A DNA stretch of 56,597 bases from Aerococcaceae bacterium DSM 111176 (GTDB taxonomy: Bacteria; Bacillota; Bacilli; Lactobacillales; Aerococcaceae). Positions within the stretch are counted from its first letter, which is position 1, and each line of letters begins with the position of its first letter. The DNA is taken from contig JACBXN010000004.1 in assembly GCA_015863215.1 (NCBI GenBank), positions 1 to 56,597 on the forward strand, given 5' to 3'. The notes under the pieces were generated by a model, which saw nothing but the letters and a program-made list of their open reading frames with translations, had not been told where the DNA came from and did not search any database. The position numbers and the translations under genes were made by a program. Below are positions 27,142-35,172 of this stretch, piece by piece.

Positions 27142-28089
27142 ATGACTTTATTATTTGATGTAGAACAGGGAGCGCAATTTGGGATCTTTGTGTTAATAAA
27201 AGCAGCTGATTTGAGAACTGCGCGCAATGGAAATCCATTTATTGCCTTTAGATTCCAAGATAAATCGGGCTCGATGGATGGGATGTTCTGGTCAGCAACG
27301 CCTGAACAAATTGAAACATTTCAAGCGGGGCGTGTTGTTTTCTTAAAAGGACGCCGTGATACATATAACGGGACTCCTCAAGTGAAAATTGAGGCATTGC
27401 GCTTAGCGGAATCAGACGAACCAAATGATCCGAAACTCTATGTGGAGTCGATTGAGGAGAGTACGGATGATTTACGTGAGGCGTTAAATGACTTCATGTA
27501 CCGCATTCATGAGCCGAATATTTCGCGTGTTGTCCGTCGTATTGTGCAAGAACATAATGACGATTTCTTTGCATTTCCAGCGGCTAAAAGAATGCATCAT
27601 GCTGTAGCCGGTGGGTTAAGTTTACATACGGTCACAATGTTACGTATCGCGGACCAATTGGTTAAGATTTATCCTGAATTGAACGAGAGTTTATTGTTTG
27701 GTGGGATTATCCTGCATGATATTGGTAAAACCATTGAATTATCAGGTGTTCTATCGACGGAATATACTTTACGTGGTAAACTTCAAGGACATATTATTAT
27801 TATGGATGAATTGATTGACCGTGCAAGTATTCAATTGGGAATTAATCCTGATGAGAATGAAGCGATTATTCTATTAAAACATGTTGTCTTAGCACACCAT
27901 GGTAAGCAAGAATATGGTAGTCCTGTGCTACCGCAATTAATGGAAGCAGAAATTATCCATTATATTGACGATATGGATGCGAAAATGAATATGATTTCAA
28001 GCGCATTAGGTCAAACAGAAAAAGGCGACTTCAGTGCACAAATCTTCGCATTAGACCGTCGCCAAATTTATAAACCGACATTTGATTAG
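27142..28089 (+). CDS. yhaM: 3'-5' exoribonuclease YhaM
   Basis: The product is 315 residues: an OB-fold nucleic-acid-binding N-domain (about 10-95), then an HD phosphohydrolase domain with GLSLHTVTM and ILHDIGKT (HD at 192-193) and VLAHHG. YhaM degrades RNA from 3' ends. It lies nine bases behind yhaN. ATG 27142 follows TAGGAGGGC. The yhaO-yhaN-yhaM order is the reverse listing of the Bacillus cluster. Confidence 0.92.
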   Translation: MTLLFDVEQGAQFGIFVLIKAADLRTARNGNPFIAFRFQDKSGSMDGMFWSATPEQIETFQAGRVVFLKGRRDTYNGTPQVKIEALRLAESDEPNDPKLYVESIEESTDDLREALNDFMYRIHEPNISRVVRRIVQEHNDDFFAFPAAKRMHHAVAGGLSLHTVTMLRIADQLVKIYPELNESLLFGGIILHDIGKTIELSGVLSTEYTLRGKLQGHIIIMDELIDRASIQLGINPDENEAIILLKHVVLAHHGKQEYGSPVLPQLMEAEIIHYIDDMDAKMNMISSALGQTEKGDFSAQIFALDRRQIYKPTFD

Positions 28090-28100
28090 AGGAGCAATAT

Positions 28101-28667
28101 ATGAACGAACATAACGATCACCACCATCATGATCACGAAGGCCACGATCATAGTCACCACGGTCATGATCACGGACCAGACTTTGATGGTTTAGACCATA
28201 ATCACGGCCGTGAAGTGACACTAGAAGCGGAAATTGAAGCAGGTATTGACCAAATTTGGTCAGTTTTAACTGACAATGTTAAAATCAAAGAATGGTTCAA
28301 TGAATTACACATCAATGATTTAAAACCAGGTGGAAGCATTTCATTTTTACTACAAGATGAAGAAATCGCTCGCTATTTAATCACTGATTTAGAAGAACCG
28401 CATACATTTGGTTTCACTTGGGGTGAAGATGGAGATAGCATCGTAAACTTTGAATTAGAGGAAATTGAATCAGGTAAAACATTATTAAAATTTTCAGAAT
28501 GGGTACCTGAAGTAACGGCACATACTGTTAAAGACATAACAGGCTGGTATGTCTGCATGGAAGTGATTGGACAAATCGTTGAGGGCCGCGAACCAATTAA
28601 TCGCCCGCAACATTTTACAAAAGCATTCACAGAAATCGAAGCGCTGTTGGCAGATGATTTAGCATAA
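28101..28667 (+). CDS. SRPBCC-domain protein with His-rich N terminus
   Basis: The product is 188 residues. The first 36 contain 14 histidines alternating with Asp and Gly (NDHHHHDHEGHDHSHHGHDH), a likely metal-binding tail. Residues from about 38 on form an SRPBCC/AHSA1 domain: TLEAEIEAGIDQIWSVLTD near the start and LKFSEWVPEV later. Such domains bind hydrophobic ligands. It lies 11 bases behind yhaM and has the operon terminator behind it. A metal-handling role is inference only. Confidence 0.75.
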   Translation: MNEHNDHHHHDHEGHDHSHHGHDHGPDFDGLDHNHGREVTLEAEIEAGIDQIWSVLTDNVKIKEWFNELHINDLKPGGSISFLLQDEEIARYLITDLEEPHTFGFTWGEDGDSIVNFELEEIESGKTLLKFSEWVPEVTAHTVKDITGWYVCMEVIGQIVEGREPINRPQHFTKAFTEIEALLADDLA

Positions 28668-28676
28668 AATAAGGAG

Positions 28677-28710
28677 AGCAGTTGACTAGTTTTAGTCGAC
28701 TGCTTTTTTT
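28677..28710 (+). terminator. Terminator of the yhaO-yhaN-yhaM-SRPBCC operon
   Basis: AGCAGTTGACTA and the matching TAGTCGACTGCT form the stem, followed by seven T. Confidence 0.85.
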
Positions 28711-29010
28711 AAGGCTTGTTTTGAGTAATAACTTTTGGAAAACAGAAAGTTGTTATTCGTAAGGCTTGTTATGGGGAATAACTTTTGGAAAACAGAAAGT
28801 TGTTATTCGTAAGGCTTGTTATGGGGAATAACTTTTGGAAAACAGAAAGTTGTTATTCGTAAGGCTTGTTTTGGGTAATAACTTTTGGAAAATAGAAAGT
28901 TGTTACTCGTAAGGGGTGTTATGGGTAATAACTTTTGGAAAACAGAAAGTTGTTATTCGCAAGGCTTGTTTTGGGTAATAACTTTTGGAAAATAGAAAGT
29001 TGTTATTCGT
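28711..29010. repeat. Hairpin array E, six units of exactly 50 bp
   Basis: Units begin at 28711, 28761, 28811, 28861, 28911 and 28961. The consensus has AATAACTTTT, a short loop with GGAAAACAG, and AAAGTTGTTATT, giving a hairpin per unit. The arms recall array A. Differences between units are mostly single bases, so the array is young. Confidence 0.92.
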
Positions 29011-29085
29011 TAGCATTACAATGCAATTTGCACACGATTATGGGTCTAATGTTTTTGTTGTTTGTTTACCTCAATAGTCACTAAT

Positions 29086-29225
29086 AACCAACGAAATGGA
29101 GGTTGTTTGGATCGAAACTTGGAAACAGCCAATGAAATAGTGAAAAGTGTTGGCTGATTGATTTGAAAATCAGGAACAACCAATGAACTGTTGGTTGTTC
29201 GATATTAATTCAGAGACAGCTAACA
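29086..29225. repeat. Hairpin array G, mixed 41/51/40-bp spacing
   Basis: AACCAACGAA (29086), AGCCAATGAA (29127), AACCAATGAA (29178) and AGCTAACA (29218) mark unit starts, giving steps of 41, 51 and 40. GGTTGTT, GTTGGCT and TTGGTTGTT are the opposing arms. The rest of the gap to 29415 shows only one TCATACTTTT (29273-29282) and a promoter region. Confidence 0.65.
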
Positions 29226-29415
29226 AAAAAATTGAAATCACCAAAATCCCTTCACTTTCAACCTGATTCGTGTCATACTTTTAAAGAGAATATTCGAATT
29301 AAAAATAATTTGTTCGATATGCGAAAAGAATGGGAATTTTCATAATTAAGTCACATTTGAATGGTAAATTGAAAGAGTAGAAAAAGGACGGACGATAATT
29401 TGGAGGTTGATGATA

Positions 29416-30087
29416 ATGGTGGGTAAACTTAAACAGAATTCAAGGTTGTATTTGTTATTCTGTATTTTCATTGCGGTATTGTCAATGCTTGAAATTTCGT
29501 CGCTTTCAGTAAATGCACAAACTCAAACAGAAGAGGCACAGTCTATTTCATTAACGCCGTATCTGCCGTATTATCACTTTATTGAATATAACTATCAAGG
29601 GGATCAAGTAAATTATCCTAATTATAATATGATATTAGAATTTAATAGTGATGCGAATGGCAAGTTCCAAATTGTCGCTATTTCAGATCAATCACAAACA
29701 GCGATTATTTATCAATTAACTGATTTTGGTTTATATGAACTGGCTCGCTTTGAGAACTACATGGAAGTGGCAGATTTACGCTATACACCTGAAGCAAGCG
29801 AGGGTAACGGTGCTTTAATTTTCCCAACCAATGTATCCGTGGGGATGACTTATCAAGGTGGGACAAATAACGCTTCACAATTTACCATTTCTGAAATTTT
29901 GGATTTAATTGAAATGAATGGCGTCACGTATGAGAATGTTGTTGTCATTAATGAAAAACGCGGCGAAGAGCAATTTGATCATTACTATGCACCTGACTAT
30001 GGACTCATAGCAGTAGAACAAATTTACCAAGACGGGACAAGAACGACAGTATTCCAGCTGAGCTCAACAGGTGGCTATTTAAATTAG
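29416..30087 (+). CDS. Secreted protein of unknown function
   Basis: The product is about 223 residues. A basic start (GKLKQNSR), a hydrophobic stretch (LYLLFCIFIAVLSMLEI) and a likely signal peptidase I site after SVNA indicate secretion. There is no lipobox, LPxTG or membrane anchor. The mature part is rich in Tyr, Asn and Gln and appears beta-rich; I recognise no domain. ATG 29416 is nine bases from GGAGG; TTG 29407 and ATG 29410 are too close. It is followed directly by the tRNA gene. Confidence 0.65.
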   Translation: MVGKLKQNSRLYLLFCIFIAVLSMLEISSLSVNAQTQTEEAQSISLTPYLPYYHFIEYNYQGDQVNYPNYNMILEFNSDANGKFQIVAISDQSQTAIIYQLTDFGLYELARFENYMEVADLRYTPEASEGNGALIFPTNVSVGMTYQGGTNNASQFTISEILDLIEMNGVTYENVVVINEKRGEEQFDHYYAPDYGLIAVEQIYQDGTRTTVFQLSSTGGYLN

Positions 30088-30091
30088 TCGG

Positions 30092-30120
30092 TTGAAAACA
30101 CTTAAAAAGTGCGGTATAAT
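30092..30120 (+). promoter_or_regulatory. Promoter of tRNA-Arg
   Basis: TTGAAA (30092-30097) and TATAAT (30115-30120) are spaced by 17 bp; the tRNA starts 12 bases later. Confidence 0.75.
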
Positions 30121-30131
30121 AGGGTAGTTGC

Positions 30132-30203
30132 GCACCCATAGTGTAATGGATATCACGTAAGATTCCGGTTCTTGAGATGGGGGTTCGATTCCCTCTGGGT
30201 GTA
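30132..30203 (+). tRNA. tRNA-Arg (anticodon CCG)
   Basis: The sequence folds as a 72-nt cloverleaf: acceptor GCACCCA with TGGGTGT, D-arm GTG...CAC, anticodon stem TAAGA/TCTTG with loop TTCCGGT, and T-arm GGGGG TTCGATT CCCTC. The loop gives anticodon CCG, reading CGG arginine. CCA is not encoded. It has its own promoter and terminator and stands alone. Confidence 0.92.
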
Positions 30204-30281
30204 TACAATAGACCTGTAACGTTGATGTATCAACATTGAAGAACAAAGTTGTTGAAATTACGGTAGATAAACTAATATTAT

Positions 30282-30311
30282 AGCTCACAGTAAAAATCTG
30301 TGGGCTTTTTT
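30282..30311 (+). terminator. Terminator downstream of tRNA-Arg
   Basis: AGCTCACAG pairs with CTGTGGGCT and is followed by six T. Confidence 0.75.
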
Positions 30312-30401
30312 GTTACTCAAAAGACCCCTCCAAACAAGGTATTATTAGTCCGTTTAGCCAAAATGTGTTATTCTTAAAGAAAGAATTAAAGGAGCATGGA
30401 C

Positions 30402-30827
30402 ATGACAGATTGTATTTTTTGTAAATTAATTAGTGGTGAAATCCCAACAAATAAAGTATATGAAGATGATGACGTTTTTGCTTTTCTTGATATGACACAA
30501 GTAACAAAAGGTCATACGCTAGTTGTCCCTAAAGCGCATGTGAAAGATATTTATGAATATGACAGTGAATTAGCAGGAAAAGTATTCTCTAGAATTCCAA
30601 AAATTGCAACTGCGATCGAAGCAGCTTTTCCAGAGTCTAAAGGATTAAATATAATTAATAATAACCGCGAGGTAGCATATCAATCTGTGTTTCATTCGCA
30701 TTTACATCTAATTCCGCGATATTCGACGGATGATGATTTTAAAATGACAATGGTAAATAACGGAGATAACTATTCTCAAGAAGAGATGCAGGAGATTGCA
30801 TCAAAAATTAATCAGGCAATCAAATAA
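30402..30827 (+). CDS. hit: HIT family protein (histidine triad hydrolase)
   Basis: The product is 141 residues. The histidine triad HSHLHLIPR (98-106) and the zinc-type CIFC (4-7) near the start are typical of Hit/HinT enzymes, which hydrolyse nucleoside phosphoramidates or related nucleotides. AAAGGAG sits seven bases from ATG 30402 and one base from ATG 30396. It is followed 21 bases later by the YtxH gene and then prsA, as in Bacillus. Confidence 0.92.
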   Translation: MTDCIFCKLISGEIPTNKVYEDDDVFAFLDMTQVTKGHTLVVPKAHVKDIYEYDSELAGKVFSRIPKIATAIEAAFPESKGLNIINNNREVAYQSVFHSHLHLIPRYSTDDDFKMTMVNNGDNYSQEEMQEIASKINQAIK

Positions 30828-30848
30828 GTCTGATAAAGGAGGATTAGG

Positions 30849-31205
30849 ATGGCAGGTTTTGGATCAGGTTTATTTTGGGGTGCAGTGTTTGGCGGTTTAG
30901 CCGGCCTAATGAATGCCCCACGTAAAGGAAAAGAAACAAGAGAGCTTGTTAAATTAAAAATTGATCAAACAACTGAAGATGTCAATGACTTACGTTTTAA
31001 AATTGATAATCTATCGACAGCAGTTAGTCGCTTAACCAATGAAGGTTTAGGTGCTGTCAATGAAGCAAGCAAAGATATTCAGACGGCCCTTCGTCAATTT
31101 GAAGAAGAATCAAGTCCTCGCGTCAAGCGAGTAGGAGAACATGTGGATGTTTTACAAAAAGACTTGCAACAAGCAAGTGATGCATTTTCGAAAGAAGAAG
31201 TGTAA
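30849..31205 (+). CDS. YtxH domain-containing protein
   Basis: The product is 118 residues: a glycine-rich hydrophobic N-terminal helix (GSGLFWGAVFGGLAGLM) followed by APRKGKETRELVK and a coiled coil, as in YtxH proteins. It is probably membrane-anchored with a cytoplasmic coiled coil. Function is unknown, although Bacillus relatives are stress-induced. ATG 30849 follows AAAGGAGGA. It lies between hit and prsA. Confidence 0.8.
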   Translation: MAGFGSGLFWGAVFGGLAGLMNAPRKGKETRELVKLKIDQTTEDVNDLRFKIDNLSTAVSRLTNEGLGAVNEASKDIQTALRQFEEESSPRVKRVGEHVDVLQKDLQQASDAFSKEEV

Positions 31206-31239
31206 CTTTTTTGCAACACTTTTAATATGTGAAGAATGA

Positions 31240-31265
31240 TGTAAAAATTGTGTAAAATTTGTAAA
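31240..31265 (+). promoter_or_regulatory. WalR-type box upstream of prsA
   Basis: TGTAAA (31240-31245), five bases, TGTAAA (31251-31256), and a further TGTAAA at 31260 fit the WalR consensus TGTWAH-N5-TGTWAH. The box lies about 80 bp before the prsA start. Confidence 0.6.
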
Positions 31266-31334
31266 TTCCAAAGATTCTTTGAATAATTGTGATATCATGT
31301 AGTCTATACAATAATAGTTAGGAGCATTTTCTAA

Positions 31335-32423
31335 ATGAAAAAATCATTATTAAAATTATCAACAATCGCATTAACAGCAGCGACTTTATTAACTTCAGGT
31401 GCATCTGTGGCATTTGCACAAGATGATGCAATCGCAACAATTGGCGAAACAACAATTACGCAAGAGCAATTTTATGAAGCAATGAAAAACTTATCTGGTG
31501 AGGTAACGTTAAGAACGTTAATTCTGGAAGAAGTATTAAAACAAAATGTTGAAGATCCAGACGCTTTACAAACAGCAGCAGATGAAGAAGTTCAAGCTCA
31601 AATCGAAGAAGCTGGCGGAGAAGAAGCTTTTGACCAATTATTAGCTTACCAACAATTAGGAACAATCGAGGAATACACATACCAAGTATTCGTGCGTAAC
31701 ATGTTCCAAAATGTGGTTGAACAACATATCGATACGTCAGATGAAGCGATCCAGACTTACTATGATGATGTTTACCAAACACCAATGGAAGCTCAACATA
31801 TCTTAGTAGAAACTGAAGAAGAAGCACAAGATGTCCTAACACGCTTAGAAGAAGGCGAAGAATTTGACGCGGTAGCTCAAGAAGTATCATTAGACTCAAC
31901 AGCAGCAAATGGTGGCTTACTTGGTGAATTTACTGAAGGTCAAATGGTTCCAGAATTTGAAGAAGCTGTGAAAGCTGGAACAAATGGTGAAGTAGTAGCT
32001 GAACCTGTTCAATCAGAATATGGATTCCATGTAATTAAAGTTTTAAATAATGGCGAAAAACAACCATTAGACGAAATTAGAGACGAAGTAGTTGAGCAAT
32101 ACAAATTATCTAAATTTGCAGACTCACAATTCGCATATGGCGTTATTGGTCGCTTAATCGAAGAAGCTGGATTAACAATCAATGACGAAGATTTACAAGG
32201 TGTAGTAGATGACTTAATCGAGTTAGGTCAAGCACCAGCTGAGGAAGAATCAGCATCAGAAGGTGAATCAGCTGCAACAGACGAATCTGCGGCATCTGAA
32301 GAAGAAGCACCAGCTGAAGAATCAGCGACTGAAGAAGAAGCACCTGCAGAAGAGTCAGCAACTGAAGAATCAGCTCCAGCCGAAGAATCAGCAACAGAAG
32401 AAGAAGCTGAATCTGCAGAATAA
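31335..32423 (+). CDS. prsA: PrsA-type parvulin foldase with acidic tail, no lipobox
   Basis: PrsA peptidyl-prolyl isomerases fold secreted proteins outside the membrane. The product is 362 residues: signal peptide (1-28), N-terminal domain, parvulin domain (about 150-245, with AQHILVETEEEA and SEYGFHVIKVL), and a Ser/Glu/Ala-rich tail of about 60 residues with repeats such as EEEAPAEESAT. PrsA is normally a lipoprotein, but here the signal peptide ends LLTSGASVAFAQ, with no Cys; signal peptidase I cleavage after AFA is likely. ATG 31335 follows TAGGAGCA. Confidence 0.88.
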   Translation: MKKSLLKLSTIALTAATLLTSGASVAFAQDDAIATIGETTITQEQFYEAMKNLSGEVTLRTLILEEVLKQNVEDPDALQTAADEEVQAQIEEAGGEEAFDQLLAYQQLGTIEEYTYQVFVRNMFQNVVEQHIDTSDEAIQTYYDDVYQTPMEAQHILVETEEEAQDVLTRLEEGEEFDAVAQEVSLDSTAANGGLLGEFTEGQMVPEFEEAVKAGTNGEVVAEPVQSEYGFHVIKVLNNGEKQPLDEIRDEVVEQYKLSKFADSQFAYGVIGRLIEEAGLTINDEDLQGVVDDLIELGQAPAEEESASEGESAATDESAASEEEAPAEESATEEEAPAEESATEESAPAEESATEEEAESAE

Positions 32424-32467
32424 TTTATTTATAATTTAAACCTTGGATAAAATTCCAAGAATCTATA

Positions 32468-32514
32468 AACCGTTATAAATCATGATTAACATCTTGATTT
32501 ATAGCGGTTTTTTA
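32468..32514 (+). terminator. Terminator after prsA
   Basis: AACCGTTATAAATCA pairs with TGATTTATAGCGGTT and is followed by a T run. The remaining bases to 32743 carry no recognised feature. Confidence 0.85.
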
Positions 32515-32743
32515 TTTGCTGGAAAGTGGTCTCTTTATATTTATAGGTTGATCGTAATTAATGGAAGCAGAAAAACGCGGATTAATGAGCTGTGGTATTC
32601 TGTGATTACACATAAAAGCTTAAATTTAGAATGAGTTATTCTGCTGACAAATTTTAGCATCAGAGAAGCAATGGGAACCCTAAACTAATAACAAAATGTG
32701 ACAATATTATTACAATTTATGTGAGTGATAATTCGATAATGAA

Positions 32744-32760
32744 TGTAAAGATTATGTAAA
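32744..32760 (+). promoter_or_regulatory. WalR-type box upstream of the Ser/Glu-rich lipoprotein gene
   Basis: TGTAAA-GATTA-TGTAAA is a perfect direct repeat with five-base spacing, about 90 bp upstream of the start. A -10-like TAGAAT follows near 32800. Confidence 0.6.
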
Positions 32761-32848
32761 TGAATGCGTTTCAATTCAAAAATAATTAGTCTTGTTGTAG
32801 AATGGGAACAGTAGTTATTTAATAATTTAGAATTTGAGGAGAATGGTC

Positions 32849-34261
32849 ATGAAGAAAAAATTAATTAAAAGTTCGTTGTTATTAAGTTCCATGTTTATTC
32901 TAGCGGCATGTGCATCTGACGAGACTTCAACTGAGTCATCTGACGTTGAAACAACAGAAGTAAGTTCTGAAGCTGCTCCTGAAACTGAACCTGTAGAAAG
33001 CGAAGAAACGACAGAAGATTCTGCAGAGGAATCTGAAGAAGAATCAGAAACAACAGAAGAAGATTCTGCTGAAGAATCTGAGGAAGACTCAGCGACATCA
33101 GAAGAAGATTCTGCTGAAGAATCTGAGGAAGACTCAGCGACATCAGAAGAAGAGTCAACTGAAGAGTCTGAGGAAGAGTCAGCGACATCAGAAGAAGATT
33201 CTGCTGAAGAGTCTGAGGAAGAGTCAGCAACATCAGAAGAAGATTCTGCTGAAGAGTCTGACGAAGAGTCAGCAACATCAGACGAAGAATCAACTGAAGA
33301 GTCTGACGAAGAATCAGCAACATCAAACGAAGAATCAGCTGACGAGTCTGACGAAGAATCAGCTGACGAGTCTGACGAAGAATCAGCAACATCAGACGAA
33401 GAATCAGCTGACGAGTCTGACGAAGAATCAGCAACATCAGAAGATGAGTCAACTGAAGAGTCTGACGAAGATACAGCAACATCAGAAGAAGAGTCGACTG
33501 ACGAGTCTGATGAAGAATCAGCAACATCAGACGAAGAATCAACTGACGAATCAGACGAAGACTCAGCGACATCAGAAGAGTCAACTGACGAATCAGACGA
33601 AGAATCAGCAACAACAGAAGAAGAGTCAACTGAAGAGTCAACTGACGAATCAGACGAAGAATCAGCAACAACAAAAGAAGAGTCAACTGAAGAGTCAACT
33701 GACGAATCAGACGAAGAGTCAGCGACATCAGAAGAGTCAACTGACGAATCAGCTACTGATGCTGGTGCAATTCCATTTGTAGTTGGTGACTTTGATCCGG
33801 AAGCTGGATTAGAAGATGGTACTTACCAATTAACTTCTAACGAAGAAGATGGCTTCACACTAGATTATGAAATAACAGTCGAAGAAGGCGAAATTACAGA
33901 AGTTAATTATGACTTCGTAGACGCTGAAGGTAACTTAGCATCTGAAGAAGATGAATTCTTTGCTGAAGCTAAACCAGTCTTTGAACAAGCATTATTAGAT
34001 GCTCAAGGATTAGAAATGGAATTCGATGAATCATCAGAGATCGATTCAACAGTCTTTGAAGAACATACTGCAGTTATCTTATCTGCAGCTCAACAAGGGC
34101 ACACAGACGAAATTAATGTGGATGAATTAGATGCAGACGAATCTGCTTCATCAGAAGAAGAAGAAGAAGCTACTTCAGACGAAAGTACTGAAGAAAGCGA
34201 AGAAGAAACTACTGAAGAATCAGCATCAGAAGAAGAAGCATCTTCAGAATCTGAAGAATAA
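32849..34261 (+). CDS. Surface lipoprotein with Ser/Asp/Glu repeats and FMN_bind-like domain
   Basis: The product is 470 residues. The lipobox LAAC in the signal peptide predicts lipid anchoring. Residues from about 20 to 310 are repeats of the type EESDEESATS, extremely acidic, probably an extended stalk through the wall. A folded part follows (about 315-430): DGTYQLTSNEEDGF, then ITVEEGEITEVNYDFVD, resembling FMN_bind/PplA-type domains, but the expected flavin-attachment motif (SGAT type) is absent. A second acidic tail ends the protein. ATG 32849 follows GAGGAG. The repeat length is likely to vary between strains. Confidence 0.75.
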   Translation: MKKKLIKSSLLLSSMFILAACASDETSTESSDVETTEVSSEAAPETEPVESEETTEDSAEESEEESETTEEDSAEESEEDSATSEEDSAEESEEDSATSEEESTEESEEESATSEEDSAEESEEESATSEEDSAEESDEESATSDEESTEESDEESATSNEESADESDEESADESDEESATSDEESADESDEESATSEDESTEESDEDTATSEEESTDESDEESATSDEESTDESDEDSATSEESTDESDEESATTEEESTEESTDESDEESATTKEESTEESTDESDEESATSEESTDESATDAGAIPFVVGDFDPEAGLEDGTYQLTSNEEDGFTLDYEITVEEGEITEVNYDFVDAEGNLASEEDEFFAEAKPVFEQALLDAQGLEMEFDESSEIDSTVFEEHTAVILSAAQQGHTDEINVDELDADESASSEEEEEATSDESTEESEEETTEESASEEEASSESEE

Positions 34262-34402
34262 TAGAGCGCTTTTAGTTATTCCTTTGCTTAATTTAAAAAA
34301 GTATGGTTTTAATCTAGCTTTTTATGCAGAAATTTGATACTATAGTCTATGTGTGAAAACGAGATTTAATCGTTCTATTTTAAATGAAGGAGTAAATGCA
34401 TA

Positions 34403-35023
34403 ATGAACTTAAAAGCTCAATTAAGAACTGAAACTGGTTCTTCTGCTTCACGTAAAGCTCGTCGTGAAGGATTAATTCCAGTATCTATGTATGGTAAAGA
34501 ATTTGAAACTATTTCTTTATTAATCGACCGTCGTGAATTCGAAACAATTTTACGTCAAGAAGGTGCTAACGCAGTATTCAACGTAGAATTTGATGGAAAA
34601 ACTCAACAAGTTTGGATTAAAGACTTTACGCCTGCAGCATTAGAAGATGTTATCTATGATGTTGATTTAGAGGCTATCTCTGCTAACCAAAAACTTCAAG
34701 TTGAAGTTCCATTACACATCGTTAATGATGAAGAAGTTAAAGAAGGTATCGTTGAACAAATTGAACAAGTAATCCTTGTTGAAACTACACCAGCGAATAT
34801 CCCATCTTCATTCGAGATTGATGTTAAAGAATTAGAAATCGGTGATGTTTTAACTGTTGCTGACTTAACAGTTCCAGCAGAAGTTGAAGTATTATTAGAA
34901 TCTGATCAAACTATCGTAACAGTTTCTGCGCCAGTAGAAGAAGAAGAAGTTGATCCAGATGCTGAAGTAGCTGAACCAGAAGTAATCGGCGAAACAACAG
35001 AAGAAGAATCAGAAGAAGAGTAA
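34403..35023 (+). CDS. rplY: 50S ribosomal protein L25/general stress protein Ctc
   Basis: The product is 206 residues, the long two-domain Ctc/TL5 form that binds 5S rRNA. The N-domain starts MNLKAQLRTETGSSASRKARREGLIP in two typical blocks, and the beta-rich C-domain has IPSSFEIDVKELEIGD. An acidic tail ends the protein. ATG 34403 follows GAAGGAG. It is monocistronic with a terminator at 35038-35077. Confidence 0.93.
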   Translation: MNLKAQLRTETGSSASRKARREGLIPVSMYGKEFETISLLIDRREFETILRQEGANAVFNVEFDGKTQQVWIKDFTPAALEDVIYDVDLEAISANQKLQVEVPLHIVNDEEVKEGIVEQIEQVILVETTPANIPSSFEIDVKELEIGDVLTVADLTVPAEVEVLLESDQTIVTVSAPVEEEEVDPDAEVAEPEVIGETTEEESEEE

Positions 35024-35037
35024 TTCTTTTATTAATA

Positions 35038-35077
35038 AATCACTAGTTAGATACTAATCTAGCTAGTGATTTTTTTG
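35038..35077 (+). terminator. Terminator after rplY
   Basis: ATCACTAG pairs with CTAGTGAT, with an inner TTAGAT/ATCTA stem, and is followed by seven T. Confidence 0.85.
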
Positions 35078-35172
35078 TTTGTTTTTTTAAATTGAGAACT
35101 CATATAATATAATGGAAAGTTGGGTGTTTCATATTTAAATCAAAATGCTTATAATAGTATGGCGAGGTGAAT

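Noticed and set aside
32895-33740. Long minus-strand frame opposite the Ser/Glu-repeat lipoprotein
   Set aside because: It is a repeat of Leu, Arg, Gln and Ile codons produced by the complementary strand of GAA/TCA repeats, with no ribosome site.
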